From assembly GCA_008921705.1 (NCBI GenBank), contig VFFE01007638.1:3223397-3287396 (forward strand): a stretch of DNA of 64,000 bases, read 5' to 3'. Source of the stretch: Burhinus oedicnemus (taxonomy: Eukaryota; Chordata; Aves; Charadriiformes; Burhinidae). Position 1 is the stretch's first letter. Each line of letters opens with the position of its first letter. Position numbers and translations under genes: made by a program. Of this stretch, positions 1 through 11,495 are shown one piece after another. The notes under the pieces are model-generated. The model saw only the letters and a program-made list of their open reading frames with translations. It ran no database searches and was not told the origin of the DNA.

Positions 1-3000
1 AGTGGCATTCACTCCAGAAATGAAGAATCTGGTGTTCCTGTGTTAAGCATCTGACATTGGGATGTTCCCTGATGGGCAGGGGATTCCTCCAGATGCCTCT
101 GACCATCTAGCTTAGGGGCTAAAATTTAGGGTTACGGGATCTCCCTTTGGAGTCCTTTCAAGTTATCTCCTTGTCTGCATTAATTTTATAGGAAACTTAG
201 GCTCTTATTTTGGAAGGCTGTTTTGCTAGAAATGGTATAAGGGCATGCTATGTTTGTGAGTCAGGCTGACTGGATTTCAGTCTAGAAGTATCTGTATTCA
301 AGAGATGGTTTGGTATTGCTGTATTCATTCCTGAATTTCATACTTTTCTCATTCGCCTTTTCGGCCTTATCACATTCAAATCTTATTTTCTCAGGAGATC
401 AAATGCATTCTGAAATTCCTTGGATAGGATCTCTTTCTTCTCTTAGTGGCTCAGATGCTTTAACATTTCAATAAAAGACCAACTTTACAGCTGCTGGTAA
501 CAAACTCAAAGGTTTCAAGCAGATCAGGGCCTGAGTAGTCTTGTGATGAGTGCTATAGGATTCAGCTGTTACATAGAAGATTTAGTTAATCTCTCGTTGC
601 AGAAACAAATACTACTGCACCAGTGTTTCAGGGGCTGCATTCCTCCCCCAGGTTTGTGACTAGGCTTCCTGTATTGGGTGAAGGGATGTGCAACATGGAG
701 CAGGATATGAGAAGGTACCACTTGAACCAGCTAATGTAAAAAAATAAGCACAAGGGCATCTCGTTGCCATCTCAAGGGCCATAATCTTGGCCTCTGTCTA
801 TCTGGAGGCGATGACTGGAGATTGTCTCCTTAAAGTAGGTGCCTGCGTTGAGTCATGCAGATACTTCAGCGGCACACATGGCTTGCTTTCATGAGAAAAA
901 GTACAAGGGTGAAAGAATACTTTATTTGCAAGGACCTCGGGGCTAGAATTCCCTTCTGCAGTAATTTAAAGTGATTTATTGCTGCTGTTGCAGGCATAGT
1001 GCTGTGACAGGCTGCAGGCTACCCTGAGTTTGCCCATCCCCTTGTGAAAGTTGTGTTACTGAAAAGGACCCAGGATCCCACATGCCAGATTGCTCGAGCT
1101 GGACCTTGGCCATTTTGCTTCCAGTGCTTAATGCGGACAGGGCTTGTGCTTGCTGAGGCAAGATTGTGTCTGTGCTTTATACTAAGGATGCAGATGTGAA
1201 TTAGCCAAAAAGGTGCTCAGACTAGGGCAAACGAAGAAGGAAATAACCAAGGGCAGGACTAGAAGTGCTTAGGGAAATTCAAAGTAAAAAAAATCACTTT
1301 GTCTCTTGAAGAAAGTGAAAACCAAGCATTGGTTTTTGGATCTAAGGTTTGCATTGTTTTGGTACCTAAACCAGACATAATTATATGTTTTCAGTTTAAT
1401 AAATACATTTCTTTGACCTAGAAGAACTGAGCACCTTATTTCTGCTTCACTTCAGCTGTGCGTGCTTAATTTCTTTTAGGGTCTTTGAAAATTTTACTGA
1501 AAGTTTCAAAAGTCCTTGTCCAATAATAGATTTATATCACAACTGTAACCCTCAAATCCAGACTGTGATACAGCTGTGGACCAGGAAGAGTCTAATTTAA
1601 ATGAAAGAAATTCAAAGAGCTTCCCTCTTTTCTTCTCTCTCCCTACCCCATTTTTTTCCATGCTTTTTGAGGCCAATGCAGAAATGGTAGCAATTACCAA
1701 TTTAGCAACGCATGCAGCATGAATTCATTTTTCCCTGACAGGCATTCCTTTGTGGTTTGCTAGCAGCTGAAACAGGGAATGTCTTGGTAGACTTATCTCC
1801 TTGGTCAGTTGGAAATACTGTGCAACCCGTGGCTGCTCTGTAGTGGATAGGAATGCGCTGCTGACACAACAGCAGCTGGCAATTTCATCAGTCAAAATTG
1901 GCAGTGTCATTCAATTTAAGGCTAATCAACTTAGCATTGATTGCTATCTAAATACTGTACTTTCATATGCTAAGCTCACCACTAGGTTCTGAAACATGGA
2001 GAAAATGTGGAGAACTGGAAAAATGTGATGAGGATGAATGCATAACATTTCAGAGAACTTTTAATTGCTAGAGCTGAAATAGCAGTGAAATGTCTTTTTC
2101 TTGTTAAAGACTTAAAAATTTATCAAGAAATAATACGTGTCACATCTATCTCCTTAATTCTCTTGGTCTTGATAGAATTATTCACTAACAGAACTAAATT
2201 CTGAATTTTTAATATGACACTAAATATATAATATAAAATTTCTACCCTTGTCAAATCAGCAGAGGAAAGAACAAGCGGTCTATCCCGGTTACCGAAAATT
2301 AAAAATGTGCATCAGATGAGAGCCCCAGTCATCTGGGAAAATTCACTCAGGACAGAGAGTCAGCATAGCACCTTTGTACACATTATGCCACACTTAAGTC
2401 TGGAAAACTTCCACTAACATCAATAAGAGCAGGTCAGGTGCAAAATTTTGAATTATAATTAATTACCTTCTTTTATCCCTTCCTGAAAGCCCCCAAATTC
2501 TTGAAGTCTGATGTGATTTCTAACAAAAGCATCAGAGTTTAAAATCCAGACTTTAAAAGAATAAGCAGTAGAAGAGGCTCTTATGCAGTCTCTTTGTTTT
2601 GATATTTTCATGAGAGCTGCAAGAAGTCTGCTGCTAATAAAAAGACATTTTGAGTTACCATTAAGAACTCAGTTTCATCTGGTGTCTGAATTCAAATGGG
2701 ATATTGAAATGCTGAATGCAAATGCTGTCCACTAGCTAAAAGACTGCAGACTACTTTCACTCTGATTTTGGCTCCGACCTCTACTACCTTTAATTTGCAG
2801 TTGGGCTTAGTTCGGTAATAAGAGGCATTCAGGTCGGAGGGCTTACAGCATGTGCAGAGGTTAGCAACTCAGGATTGCTGAACCCAGTTCTAAATGCATG
2901 CAGATATCTCTCTGCTGTATAAAATGACTTTCAGTAAAAGCCTTTCACTGAATTTATTCACTGTATATGGGATTAACAACACCTTTATGAGCTACGTTTT

Positions 3001-3654
3001 CAAGAGGCAGGATCAGTTCACGTGTGCAGCATAGCTTACACCTCTGTCTACACAATCATGTTTTTTAAAAGGAGTTATGCCCTGAGCTATCAAGCAATGT
3101 ATTATTTCTACAAAGTTACATGTGTGGGTCTTAGAGAAAAATTGGGCTCTGAGTTTATTTGCAGTTCTGGAGTGAAAGGACACTTCTCAAAAATCAACTT
3201 CAGTGTTAAATATCCCTTTCAACAATCTTTTAATTTGGAGACAAAACCAATTGGTCAGAAAATTATCAGTTTCCTATTATAAATGCACTGCTTTAATGTC
3301 CTTTGTGCTTCTGGGCTGTGGTTTTAATTTCATGTGAGAACAATACATTTTCAAATTTATATAGAAATAACATAAGGTATTTTGTTGCTATGGCAATATA
3401 GATCCCTATTTCTTCATTTATGAATAATAATAAAAATCTAATTGAATCAAGTTGCATTTTTGTTCCACCATTTCCTGAAGCTAGCCTTTCATGAAGACTT
3501 TGTATACACTCAATTTAAACTACTTTATTGCCCTCTCTAACAGGATTTTCTGTTCTACTTGGGTTTCTTTGTTAAAGCTCTAAGCATTGATTTTAGCTTA
3601 TGCTACCCCACTGGCAAACACTAATCCTGAAATACAAAATGTGGGGTTTTTTAT
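1..3654. other. Unassigned AT-rich DNA
   Basis: No gene, named repeat or RNA gene is recognised here. Open frames are short (61-86 codons) and show no domain. Two short acceptor-to-donor intervals near 447-496 and 603-651 resemble exons, but joining them creates a stop codon, so they are not called. Confidence 0.55.
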
Positions 3655-3781
3655 TAGGACAGTCAAGCAGTGGAACATGTTGCCCAGACAGGTTGTGTGG
3701 TCTCCACCCTTGGAGCTTATCCCAGCAGACTCTTCTTGGAGCATGAGGCTGGACTAGAAACTGGTATTACACTGTGATTCT
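3655..3781 (+). mobile_element. Old CR1 retrotransposon 3' fragment
   Basis: The stretch reads like the 3' end of a CR1 non-LTR retrotransposon. It holds a degraded form of the CR1 segment encoding the end of reverse transcriptase (AGTGGAACATGTTGCCCAG), then GGCTGGACTAGA, and finishes in a decayed TGTGATTCT tail. It is much more diverged than the element at 4377-4960 and shorter, so it is an older, 5'-truncated insertion. There is no usable reading frame. Confidence 0.8.
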
Positions 3782-4376
3782 TTTATTGGGGTCCTTCCTA
3801 TTTGTGGATCCCAAGAGCCCAGTTTATGTCAGTTGCTGTAGTCTGAAAACATAAAATGGGAATACATGAAGAATTTTTCCACAGTTTCCTGTATCTAGTT
3901 TAGGAATGCAGCTTGTGCTGCTGAGAAAGTCCGTTCTGAAAGGCTTCATCCCAGTCCCTCATTTTACCCTAATGCTGTTATTAGCTTTAATTTTATCTTC
4001 TGTATCATTTGAGGTCACACCTTGCTCTGAATGATGTTTTCCTTGGATTATTCAAGGGAATTCTTAGACCTGAAAGACATTACATTTTGGTTGTTACTAG
4101 CCTGTCTTTATTTCAAACTCCAATTAGCAATCAGGTGTCGCAGTCTGATAATACCATACGATGTTATCCCTTCCTTATTAAAGGAGTCAAGCTCTAGTGT
4201 TTAGACTGCCTGAAAGACTGTCTAGGAACACTCCTTCAGACAGATGGACACAGTGAAACCAGGCCTGTGGCTTCTCAGAGTACAAGCTCAGCACTGCAAA
4301 TCTGATCTATGGAGGAGCGGGCACTTCTAAATGGACCATTTAGCATCTGAGGTTTTTCTATTTTTCTATCAAAAGA
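3782..4376. other. Unassigned spacer between two CR1 fragments
   Basis: AT-rich DNA lying between two same-orientation CR1 pieces. A 62-codon open frame at 4009-4197 has no recognisable feature and is taken as chance. Nothing else is seen. Confidence 0.5.
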
Positions 4377-4960
4377 AGCATGGCCAGCAGGTCGAGGGAG
4401 GTGATTCTGTCCCTCTACTCTGCTCTCGTGAGACTCCACCTGGAATATTGTGTCCAGCTCTGGAGCCCCCAACATAAGAAGGACATGGACCTGTTGGAGC
4501 AGGTCCAGAGGAGGGCCACGAAGATGATCAGAGGACTAGACACCTCTGCTATGAGGACAGGCTGAGAGAGTTGGGGTTGTTCAGCCTGGAGAAGAGAAGG
4601 CTCCAGGGAGACCTTACAGCAGCCTTCGAGTTTCTTAAAGGGGCCTACAAGAAAGCTGGAGAGGGACTTTTTACAAGGACGTGTAGTGATAGGATGAGGG
4701 GTAATGGCTTCAAACTGGAAGACGGTAGATTTAGATTAGATCTCAGGAAGAAATTCTTTACTCTGAGGGTGGTGAAGCACTGGAACAGGTTGCCCAGAGA
4801 AGCTGTGGAGGCCCCATCCCTGGAAGTGTTCAAGGCCAGGCTGGATGAGGCTTCGAGCAACCTGGTCTAGTAGGAGGTGTCCTTGCCCATGGCAGGGGGG
4901 TTTGAACTAGATGACCTTTAAGGTCCCTTCCAACCTACACCATTCTATGATTCTATGATT
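4377..4960 (+). mobile_element. CR1 retrotransposon, 5'-truncated, with 3' tail
   Basis: A well-preserved CR1 3' end of about 585 bp. It begins inside ORF2, in the segment that reads AGCAGGTCGAGGGAGGTGAT, and ends in the diagnostic tail ATTCTATGATTCTATGATT. It covers the C-terminal reverse-transcriptase region plus the short 3' UTR (CTAGATGACCTTTAAGGTCC). CR1 elements in birds are nearly always 5'-truncated, as here. AT-rich low-complexity DNA follows immediately. No clear target-site duplication is visible, which is normal for CR1. Confidence 0.95.
4380..4870 (+). pseudogene. CR1 ORF2 C-terminal remnant, frameshifted
   Basis: Two overlapping-register frames encode the end of CR1 reverse transcriptase. 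The first (4380-4565) contains [19 protein letters not shown] and [11 protein letters not shown]. After a frame change near 4560 the second (4571-4870) carries [34 protein letters not shown] and [20 protein letters not shown], then the normal stop. In intact CR1 these are continuous, so a small indel has broken the frame near 4565. The endonuclease domain and the catalytic reverse-transcriptase core are missing. It is a dead fragment that cannot encode a working enzyme. Confidence 0.9.
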
Positions 4961-5310
4961 TTTAAATATATATATGATGTTTATATGTGTGATGTCTATG
5001 TATCTATAAATCATATTCAAATATGTATAAAATAGAAAAACCTCTGTTGTTTTTCATAGATATATATGCTGGCGATTAAAGGCCTCACAATATATTTTAT
5101 AAAGGCACTGTAGTGTAAATTATTATTATATGATGAAACTCACATTGCACCTTAAGTATACTTATAATACATATCATTTACACTCCTAAATGCCCACTTT
5201 GGGTCACTTAACAATATAAACAAATTTCCCTAAGTTGTATTCTGTTTTGCAGGATGGATATTCCAGATTGAAAAATACTATTCTTGGTGATCTTTCTTGC
5301 TGTCTCACTG
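4961..5310. other. AT-rich low-complexity DNA after CR1
   Basis: Runs of TATATA and ATGTATC-type words directly follow the CR1 tail at 4961-5060. The rest is plain AT-rich sequence. No gene is seen. Confidence 0.55.
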
Positions 5311-5424
5311 TGATACATATATACATAAATATATATATTTCATAAAAAAAGGAAAAATACTATATGTTTGTAGGCATGTATGTATAAGTGTGTAAATATA
5401 TATATACGTGTATACACACAACCA
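5311..5424. repeat. TA/ATAC-rich degenerate microsatellite
   Basis: Interrupted TATA, ATAC and GTAT tracts with an A-rich interruption near 5344-5358. It is an imperfect simple repeat. The minus-strand frame covering it is repeat-derived and encodes mostly tyrosine and isoleucine. Confidence 0.75.
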
Positions 5425-6074
5425 TACAGAGAGCAAACTTAAGGGTCTTTTTTGTACTATTTTCTGTATTTCCAGGATTCCAGGCAATTATTTGAGACTT
5501 TCAAATTAGAATGATCTGTTAAAGGGGAGTTTGCCTTTATTATTCTGATCTGTCATTTCTTTTATGTAACAAGCCAGCTGTTATTTGAACAGCATCATTC
5601 ATTTCCTCAATGGAATGATGACACTACAATCAGCCTTCATTATCTTCCCATGCTCTTATATGAGAACTAAGTGCAGAGGAAATACTTTGTAATTACTCTA
5701 GGCAGATTTCCCACATGTTAGAGATGCCATAGATGGGATTAATGAATATCACTTGAAAAGGTTGAAGTAGACAAAAACAAAATTAGGCTTCAGTAATCGC
5801 AACATGCAGATGGGTTGAAATGCTAGTGGGAAAAAATCCCATCAGCAATTAAACTTGCTTCTTGGAACAGCAGATGTGCATAGTCTCTTACTGAATACTG
5901 AGTACACTTGAAAGGAATTTGTAGGGGAAGAATGCTGAAATATATACAGCTCTGCTCAGGCAGAGTTGGGACGAGTGACAGGGTTGTGCTTATTTTACTT
6001 AGCAGGCGTCAGGACCCCCCATCTCTGCTGAAAAGAATCCCAAACTTCTGCTAGCTGATGAGTGCTCCTCTTAC
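5425..6074. other. Unassigned DNA 3' of a minus-strand exon candidate
   Basis: No repeat or gene is recognised. If the minus-strand exon candidate at 6075-6293 is real, this stretch would be the intron or 3' region downstream of it. The frame of that exon stays open past its donor site to 5995. Confidence 0.45.
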
Positions 6075-6293
6075 CAGTTGTGCTGCTTTCTGCCGTGAAA
6101 AGCTCTTCTGCTGTCAGAGACCTATTAAAGGTCTGATCTAGGACAGCAACCATATGGTACAGATTGACCCTTTGATCTCTGAAGGGCACCATTAGTTCTC
6201 CAAAGGAGACATTCTCAAGGCATATTTTGCAGCTGGCAAGAGCACAAGAGCATGTCTGCCAGCTTCCTCTCCAGATAATCTTCAAACGTCTTA
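6075..6293 (-). pseudogene. Candidate coding exon or gene remnant, possibly frameshifted
   Basis: On the minus strand a 219-bp segment is bounded by a good acceptor (pyrimidine-rich tract ending CTTGTCAG) and a good donor (ACTG/GTAAGA). One frame stays open throughout, with phase 1 at both ends, and contains ENVSFGELMVPFRDQRVNLY and AVLDQTFNRSLTAEELFTAE. That part is strongly protein-like. At the 5' side a different frame looks more coding-like: KTFEDYLERKLADMLLCSC, rich in G/C third positions, hitting a stop at about codon 25. The two may be one exon broken by a single indel. Alternatively a second acceptor at 6233 (CTCTTGCCAG) trims the 5' part and no frameshift is needed. I do not recognise the family. 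No other exon of the same gene is certain; the minus-strand candidate at 31056-31187 is 25 kb upstream in its direction. Confidence 0.4.
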
Positions 6294-7439
6294 CTGACAA
6301 GAAAAACTATACAACAAAAAACCACCAACAAGACCAATTTAGCCACCTAGAGGACTTGCTATGAATCACCAAGCAGGGACCTGCCACCTAGAGAAGCAAA
6401 TGCATCAGTGAACACCACAAGTACTAAATCACTCGTTTCAGTTTGTAGTGCTGGGCTTTTCAAACAACAGGCTGTACACCAAATCTGACTTGCAAGGTCC
6501 AAACAAAAGGTCTACAGTCACCACTGCAGGATGCCTCTTGGTACCACACCTGGGGAAAGTGGGAAGGATAAATGAGCAAGGAGGCAAGTTCACAAGGTTT
6601 CTACTAGTGATAATTTTTCATTGATGGCTTTTGTTCTCATATATTCTGTTGGTCGGCATGTAAAGCAATATCAGAACATTTTGGAGTAAGTATTCTAACT
6701 CCTTAATTACTGAAAAGTGGACTCTTGGTTGTAGCAGGTGGAATGGATTTGACAAGAAAATTTTCATCTTCCACCTTGCACAAAAGAAGTGCCCTGATCT
6801 GACCTAGTGGTTAAAAATACAACTTTTACCGTCCACAGCAGCTTCTTTTCTTCTCTAAGGGCAAACTTAAGTTCCCTTCTCCCCATCCTGTGCTGGGAAG
6901 AGATTGGATTCCTCTCCCTCTCTGCCTGCCTGCCAGGCTGCCTGGGAGGTGAGTAACCCTTCACACTTCTCTCACTGGTTTCTGCTGTTCCCCAGCCATA
7001 GCCAGACCTCAGGCTGGATCCAGAATCAGGCACTGTGGACACGATGGGCAGAGCTGTTTACAGCCATGTATATGTATGCATATAGAGAGAGGTGCAGCAT
7101 TATAGAAATAGCCAGTTAGACTAAATCATACCCGTGATTTGATCCCAGTCTCTACAATAACTTCATCTCATGTTACACCTAACACAGTTACCAATGAAGA
7201 GAAATCTTTTGGGATAGCTTAGTTACAGTCCAGAAGCAGTGATCTGTCCCTGTACAAAGCCGACTGGCTTCTTGATTGCAGTCATAATATATAAAATACT
7301 ATGCTTGCCACTAAAAGGTCTGTACTTATCTATCACTATTATTTCATCTTTGAAGGATGTGGAAAAGCATGTTGTATCCCAGCTACTGTTATGCTTGAAA
7401 TCTTGCTAGGGACAAAAGAGAACACATTATATACATATA
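6294..7439. other. Unassigned DNA
   Basis: No gene or named repeat is recognised. Overlapping frames of 71-92 codons on both strands near 6764-7119 show no motif and are treated as chance. Confidence 0.5.
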
Positions 7440-8098
7440 TGAAGCAAAGAATTTATTGTTAGACTAATCAAAATTGTAACAATCTAATCAAAATACATCA
7501 AACAGTTACTCTTAGTGAATACCAATGTTATTAACACTCATAGTCCAAGGTAATATGGAAAAACCTCATCAATAATACTCTTAAAATTATTAAAAAAGAA
7601 AACTTAGTAATATCTACCCCTTTTTCCTGAAGCTATGCTCAACCTTCCAGTGTCCCTATGGGCCCTGCAGCAAATAGCTCCAGTCTTCTTCAAGCAGAGG
7701 GGTGCGCATGGAGGGGAAAAGATCCATGATGAGTCCTGGGCATCCTGCAGTCTTAAGGAGGAGAATGACATGGTGGTGGGAATCCCTTCTTCTTGGGGTC
7801 CACCTGGCACTATTTTTACATTTTTTTCTTAACAAGACCTGCTTCTACTCACTGAGCATCACCCAAAAGCCTTCTCCAGCTCCTGTGAATGTAAAGGGCT
7901 GTCGTACGTCACACAGTGACTACCTAAGTCTGTTGGACCTTTACCACACAGTAACCCCAGAAGCTCAACAGGTCAGGCAGTAGTCCCTTGACTATTGCTA
8001 AAATTAGTTCAGGCCCAGAGAAGTCCTGAGTCCCTCCACTGTCAGGTCCATGCCAAGACTGTGGTCTTGTGTGACTAATGGCAAAAATTGTATTTACT
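7440..8098. repeat. Unnamed diverged repeat, copy A (main block)
   Basis: This block is collinear with 14240-14712. Shared landmarks in the same order are TTACTCTTAGT, CTCATCA-TAATA-TCTTAAAATT (7564 against 14325), GTAAAGGGCTG followed by GACTACCTA (7891 against 14466), CTGTCAGGTC, and AATGGCAAAAAT followed by GTATTTACTG or GTTTACTG (8079 against 14689). Offsets of 6575-6761 bp show that copy A carries about 190 extra bases near 7610-7860. Divergence is high. The family is not recognised. It could be an old LTR or an ancient local duplication. Confidence 0.6.
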
Positions 8099-8825
8099 GA
8101 CGCACGCTATCACTATGTGATTACAGGTGGTGAACAGAAGTCGTTAAACAGTGACTATTCAACATGTGATTATCTATGTGGGAGTGGTGTAAAGGTTACC
8201 TCTGCCATCCTAATAAAATAATCTTCAGTTTTTGTTTCCCTTTGATTTGTGCAGCAGCCTTCTGCCCATTCCGCCTGTAAGTTCAAGTCTCTGTTCATGC
8301 AAATGCAAATAGACCGTTCCTAAATACACTGTATGCTACAACTTTGGGAAAAATATTTAGGAATCACAATGGCTGTGAGCGTGCAGCAGCCTGATTTGGA
8401 TTGAGGCAGTGCATACAATAAAAAACTTACCAGTTGACATCAGAGATTTATGGAATTTTCCACAGGAGGAAAAAAATAGTCCAGTATATACTTTATCAAT
8501 TTTCTGTTTATTCATCAATTTATATTTAAGTCAGCATAGCTTAAATTATTATGGCAATGTCCTTTTTTGAACCCTCTTTCATTTCAGAATCTCACTTTTA
8601 TTTTTGGCTAATGGTTGATGAATTAAACCACAAGATTTAGAAAAGTGGTGTTAGCTCTGATGACAGTATTTCCACGAGAAGCTGATCTCCAGTCCCTGGA
8701 GAGGTCTTAACAACGTGGCAGTTGGATTCCTGTGAGTGGAACCTTCCGAACATCTGCCACATACACCTTGTTTTGTCTACAGCCTTACACACAGCTTCCC
8801 ATCTCTGCGCAAGTCTTTCAAGCAC
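8099..8825. other. Unassigned DNA inside repeat copy A
   Basis: This part does not align by eye with the corresponding interval 14713-15324. A 67-codon minus-strand frame at 8637-8840 looks mildly protein-like, but the homologous sequence at 15.3 kb preserves only its first residues, so it is not called a gene. Confidence 0.45.
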
Positions 8826-8890
8826 AGATAAAGAATTCATTGCAGAGATCAGCAGATGGTTTTCATTGTTATTATTCCTATTGGCACCAG
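8826..8890. repeat. Unnamed diverged repeat, copy A (second block)
   Basis: Closely similar to 15327-15400: both carry ATAAAG, then AGAG-TCAGCAGATGGT, then TTATTCCTATTGG and ACCAGA/ACCCAGA in the same order. The offset of about 6500 bp agrees with the larger blocks. In copy B the block starts with AATAAA, which could be a polyadenylation signal if the repeat is an LTR read on the plus strand. Confidence 0.65.
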
Positions 8891-9734
8891 AAATGCTTAA
8901 ATCAATGAGCAGGCTTTGGAACAGTATTTCCTCCTCTATTTCTCATTCTGTTTTGACAGTCATTTGAGCATCTCCAGATTCCCAGATTAGACTCAGTATG
9001 TGGTTTATCTATTTCATCAATACTCTTAGAAAGAAAAGCTTATCTTCTGCTTCAGCCAGTCCCTCTCAGTCATTTCTGAAAGCCTAGCAGTTATGACATT
9101 ATGTGCATCTCTCACACCCTCTCGTTATCATTTCAGATTGTTGTCTGCATTTAGTGTCAGATAATAATTAAAAAAAAATCAGAAAAGTGGTAGATTTGGG
9201 GTTGTTAGCATCAGTTAGCAATCTGTATGCCTTATGCTTCCTATTAGAAGACTTTTTTCAGCTGCTTACAAGGCTTCCTTGATTTAGCTGTTTCGAACTA
9301 AAATTTTCCATGCTGAATGCATGTTTCTGCCCAATAGATTTATTTATTTTTAAATCAACTCGCAAATGGTTTGGTAACAGTAATGGAATGGAAAAATACA
9401 TTTGTTTTGCTCATGTTAAAAGATTCAGCCTTTTTTTTTTTTTTGGAAGACCCATCACGTACATATGCGTTTGTGTGTTTTGGCAGGCATGTGCCTTTTC
9501 TCTCTATGGAAAAAGCTGCTCAGCTTTGGCCTTTGGAAAACCAGTTAGCTGACATCCTACAGATATCTTCTTGCTACAGCTTTCCAGGATAAAATGTCCC
9601 AAAATCCCAGCTGTGGCAGGTCTAGCATGAGGTTGAACAAAACGATGCTTAAAATTGTAGTTGTGACTTATTCTAATTGTGCCAAGTCCAGGTTTCGGAT
9701 CTTAAGAGTCTCCTGTGTGCTTGGTAGTGACTTT
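8891..9734. other. Unassigned DNA
   Basis: AT-rich sequence with a T homopolymer near 9430-9444. No gene or named repeat is seen. Confidence 0.5.
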
Positions 9735-10440
9735 CTTGCTGGGCCCAAGAAATCTGGAGGAAGCCTCTAATTTGTTCATATGCCAAGGGGTTAAAATAGC
9801 ATGGGAAAGTAAGGGTGAGTACAGAGTAGCACATAGGAACGCATCCTGGGGCGTGGGATGAGATATGAGGTTGTAGATGGTGGAAGCTTGTATTGCAGGC
9901 TGTGGGGCAAGTGGGACGGGAAGTGGGGAGAGGAATAGTGTGTTTGCCAGAGCAAGAGACTGAGGGTGAAAGTAGAGAAGGAAATATGGAAGAAGGAAAT
10001 TAAAGTCTACTGTGTAAATGTGGAGGGGAAAAAAAAAAAAGGAACTGCAAGCAGATTGGGCATCTGGATAAGAAAAGTCAAGTTGGGAATCAGTGAGACA
10101 AAGGACAAAATGTGACAGGGCGGGCAGATATGACCTGACACTGAGGCAGGGTTGAGGTGCAGGGAAAAGGGATGTAGATGCAGAAGATCCATGGATGAGG
10201 AGGTAGATGAAAATGAAATCTGGCAAAAAGTCTGGGTGCTCAAGATTCAGTATTGCTAAAAGGGAAGTGGTCAAAAAGTTACAACATGGCTGTGGGCTCA
10301 GGAGGTGGTCCCGGCTGTTTAAATGGAGAGAAAAGAGTTGCTCAGACAGGGAGGATTAAAAATTGGAGAAATGGGACTGACTGCATGGGACTATGATGAG
10401 TCTGCAGTGACAGAGTAGGGAAAGGACTCCAATGGGGACA
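9735..10440. other. Purine-rich, strand-asymmetric tract
   Basis: The plus strand is strongly G+A rich (many GGGA, GAGG, GGAAG words and an A run at about 10028-10040). Stop codons are therefore scarce on the complementary strand, which yields a 190-codon open frame at 9702-10274, the longest in the window. That frame is rich in Leu, Phe, Ser and Pro, includes a run of Phe from the A homopolymer and shows no domain. I read it as a compositional artefact. Confidence 0.55.
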
Positions 10441-11440
10441 CTCTTTTGCAATAGGCCAGATAAAATTAAGTTTGAAGGGAATGGGAAGAACAGCCTGTAT
10501 GCAAGCAGAAAATTCCTACCAGAGCTTGGATTTGATACAAGGGTCGATCTCAACTGCACAATCCATGACCGTGTATGTGTTCCGTACCTGAATCAATATA
10601 ACTGCAAGCACAAAGTTCTCTCTGTGCAAATTTACCCTGTTTAATTTGCCCTTGTCACCAGGAGGAATTAGGCCAAGAAAAGTACCACACTAACAGAATG
10701 ATGATTCATTTTCCCAGTGCCTTTGCTAGCTCGGATATTTCTATTTAGCATTGCACAGTGCTCAGTATAATCCACGTTTCTTGAGTTCCAGTTATTTTCT
10801 TTTCTGTTGTCAAATCTACGTGAATTGCTGCTATTGCTAAGTGCTTGTTACCTCAAATGACAGAGCTGGTAAAGTTCTGATTGTTACAGTTTACTTTCTT
10901 AAAAACCTAGGGACTTCTACACAAAAAAGCACACCTTGCACACAAATACGTTAAAAGAACATTTTTCAAGATTGAAAAATCACTGGGCATGAAAATGTTA
11001 AGTACCAGAGCAAAGCCTGCTCATGCTGAAGTGGGCAAACAATCTGCTTTTGTCTTATATGTCTTTCCTGAAGTGGCTGAGAGATTTTTGCTGAAACGTG
11101 CCAATATAAATTTGATCTATCTCAGCCTAACTAGAAACATGAGCATAAAACAAGCAACAATAATGTATGTTACCAAGTTTCTCATAATAAAAAATGTTTT
11201 GCAGATTGATTATGATCTCTTTGCACCTCTGTAATTCAGTAGTTGATCGGATCTGGCATTTAAATAGTGCTATAATTTTTAAGTTAAAAGACTGGGGAGG
11301 GATAAACTGTGAAGCATTTACTTTTCTGCCTCCCTGCTCTCATTTTACCGTGCGCTCCACAAGCACAAGGTTTTGTACAAGCTCAGTAAACGAGATGTGA
11401 TCCAAACTGTGATAATTTGGTTTTGAATAAGGCATGCAGT
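10441..11440. other. Unassigned DNA
   Basis: No feature recognised. Frames of 68-81 codons lack motifs. Confidence 0.5.
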
Positions 11441-11495
11441 TGGGGTTGGTTTTTTGTTGGTTTTGGTTTGTTTTTGTTTTTTTTGTTTTTTTTTT
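11441..11495. repeat. T-rich (TTGG/TTTG) low-complexity tract
   Basis: Degenerate repeats of TTGG, TTTTG and T runs on the plus strand. No sign of a retrotransposon attached to it. Confidence 0.8.

Noticed and set aside
447..651. Two short exon-like intervals (447-496 and 603-651)
   Set aside because: Splicing them creates a stop codon in the only open frame of the first, and the second has a weak donor.
8637..8840. 67-codon minus-strand frame as a small gene
   Set aside because: It overlaps the diverged repeat, and the homologous copy at 15.3 kb does not preserve the frame beyond the first few residues.
9702..10274. 190-codon minus-strand open frame as a gene
   Set aside because: It is explained by purine skew. 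It is rich in Leu/Phe/Ser/Pro, includes a homopolymer-derived Phe run, and has no motif or splice-like edges.
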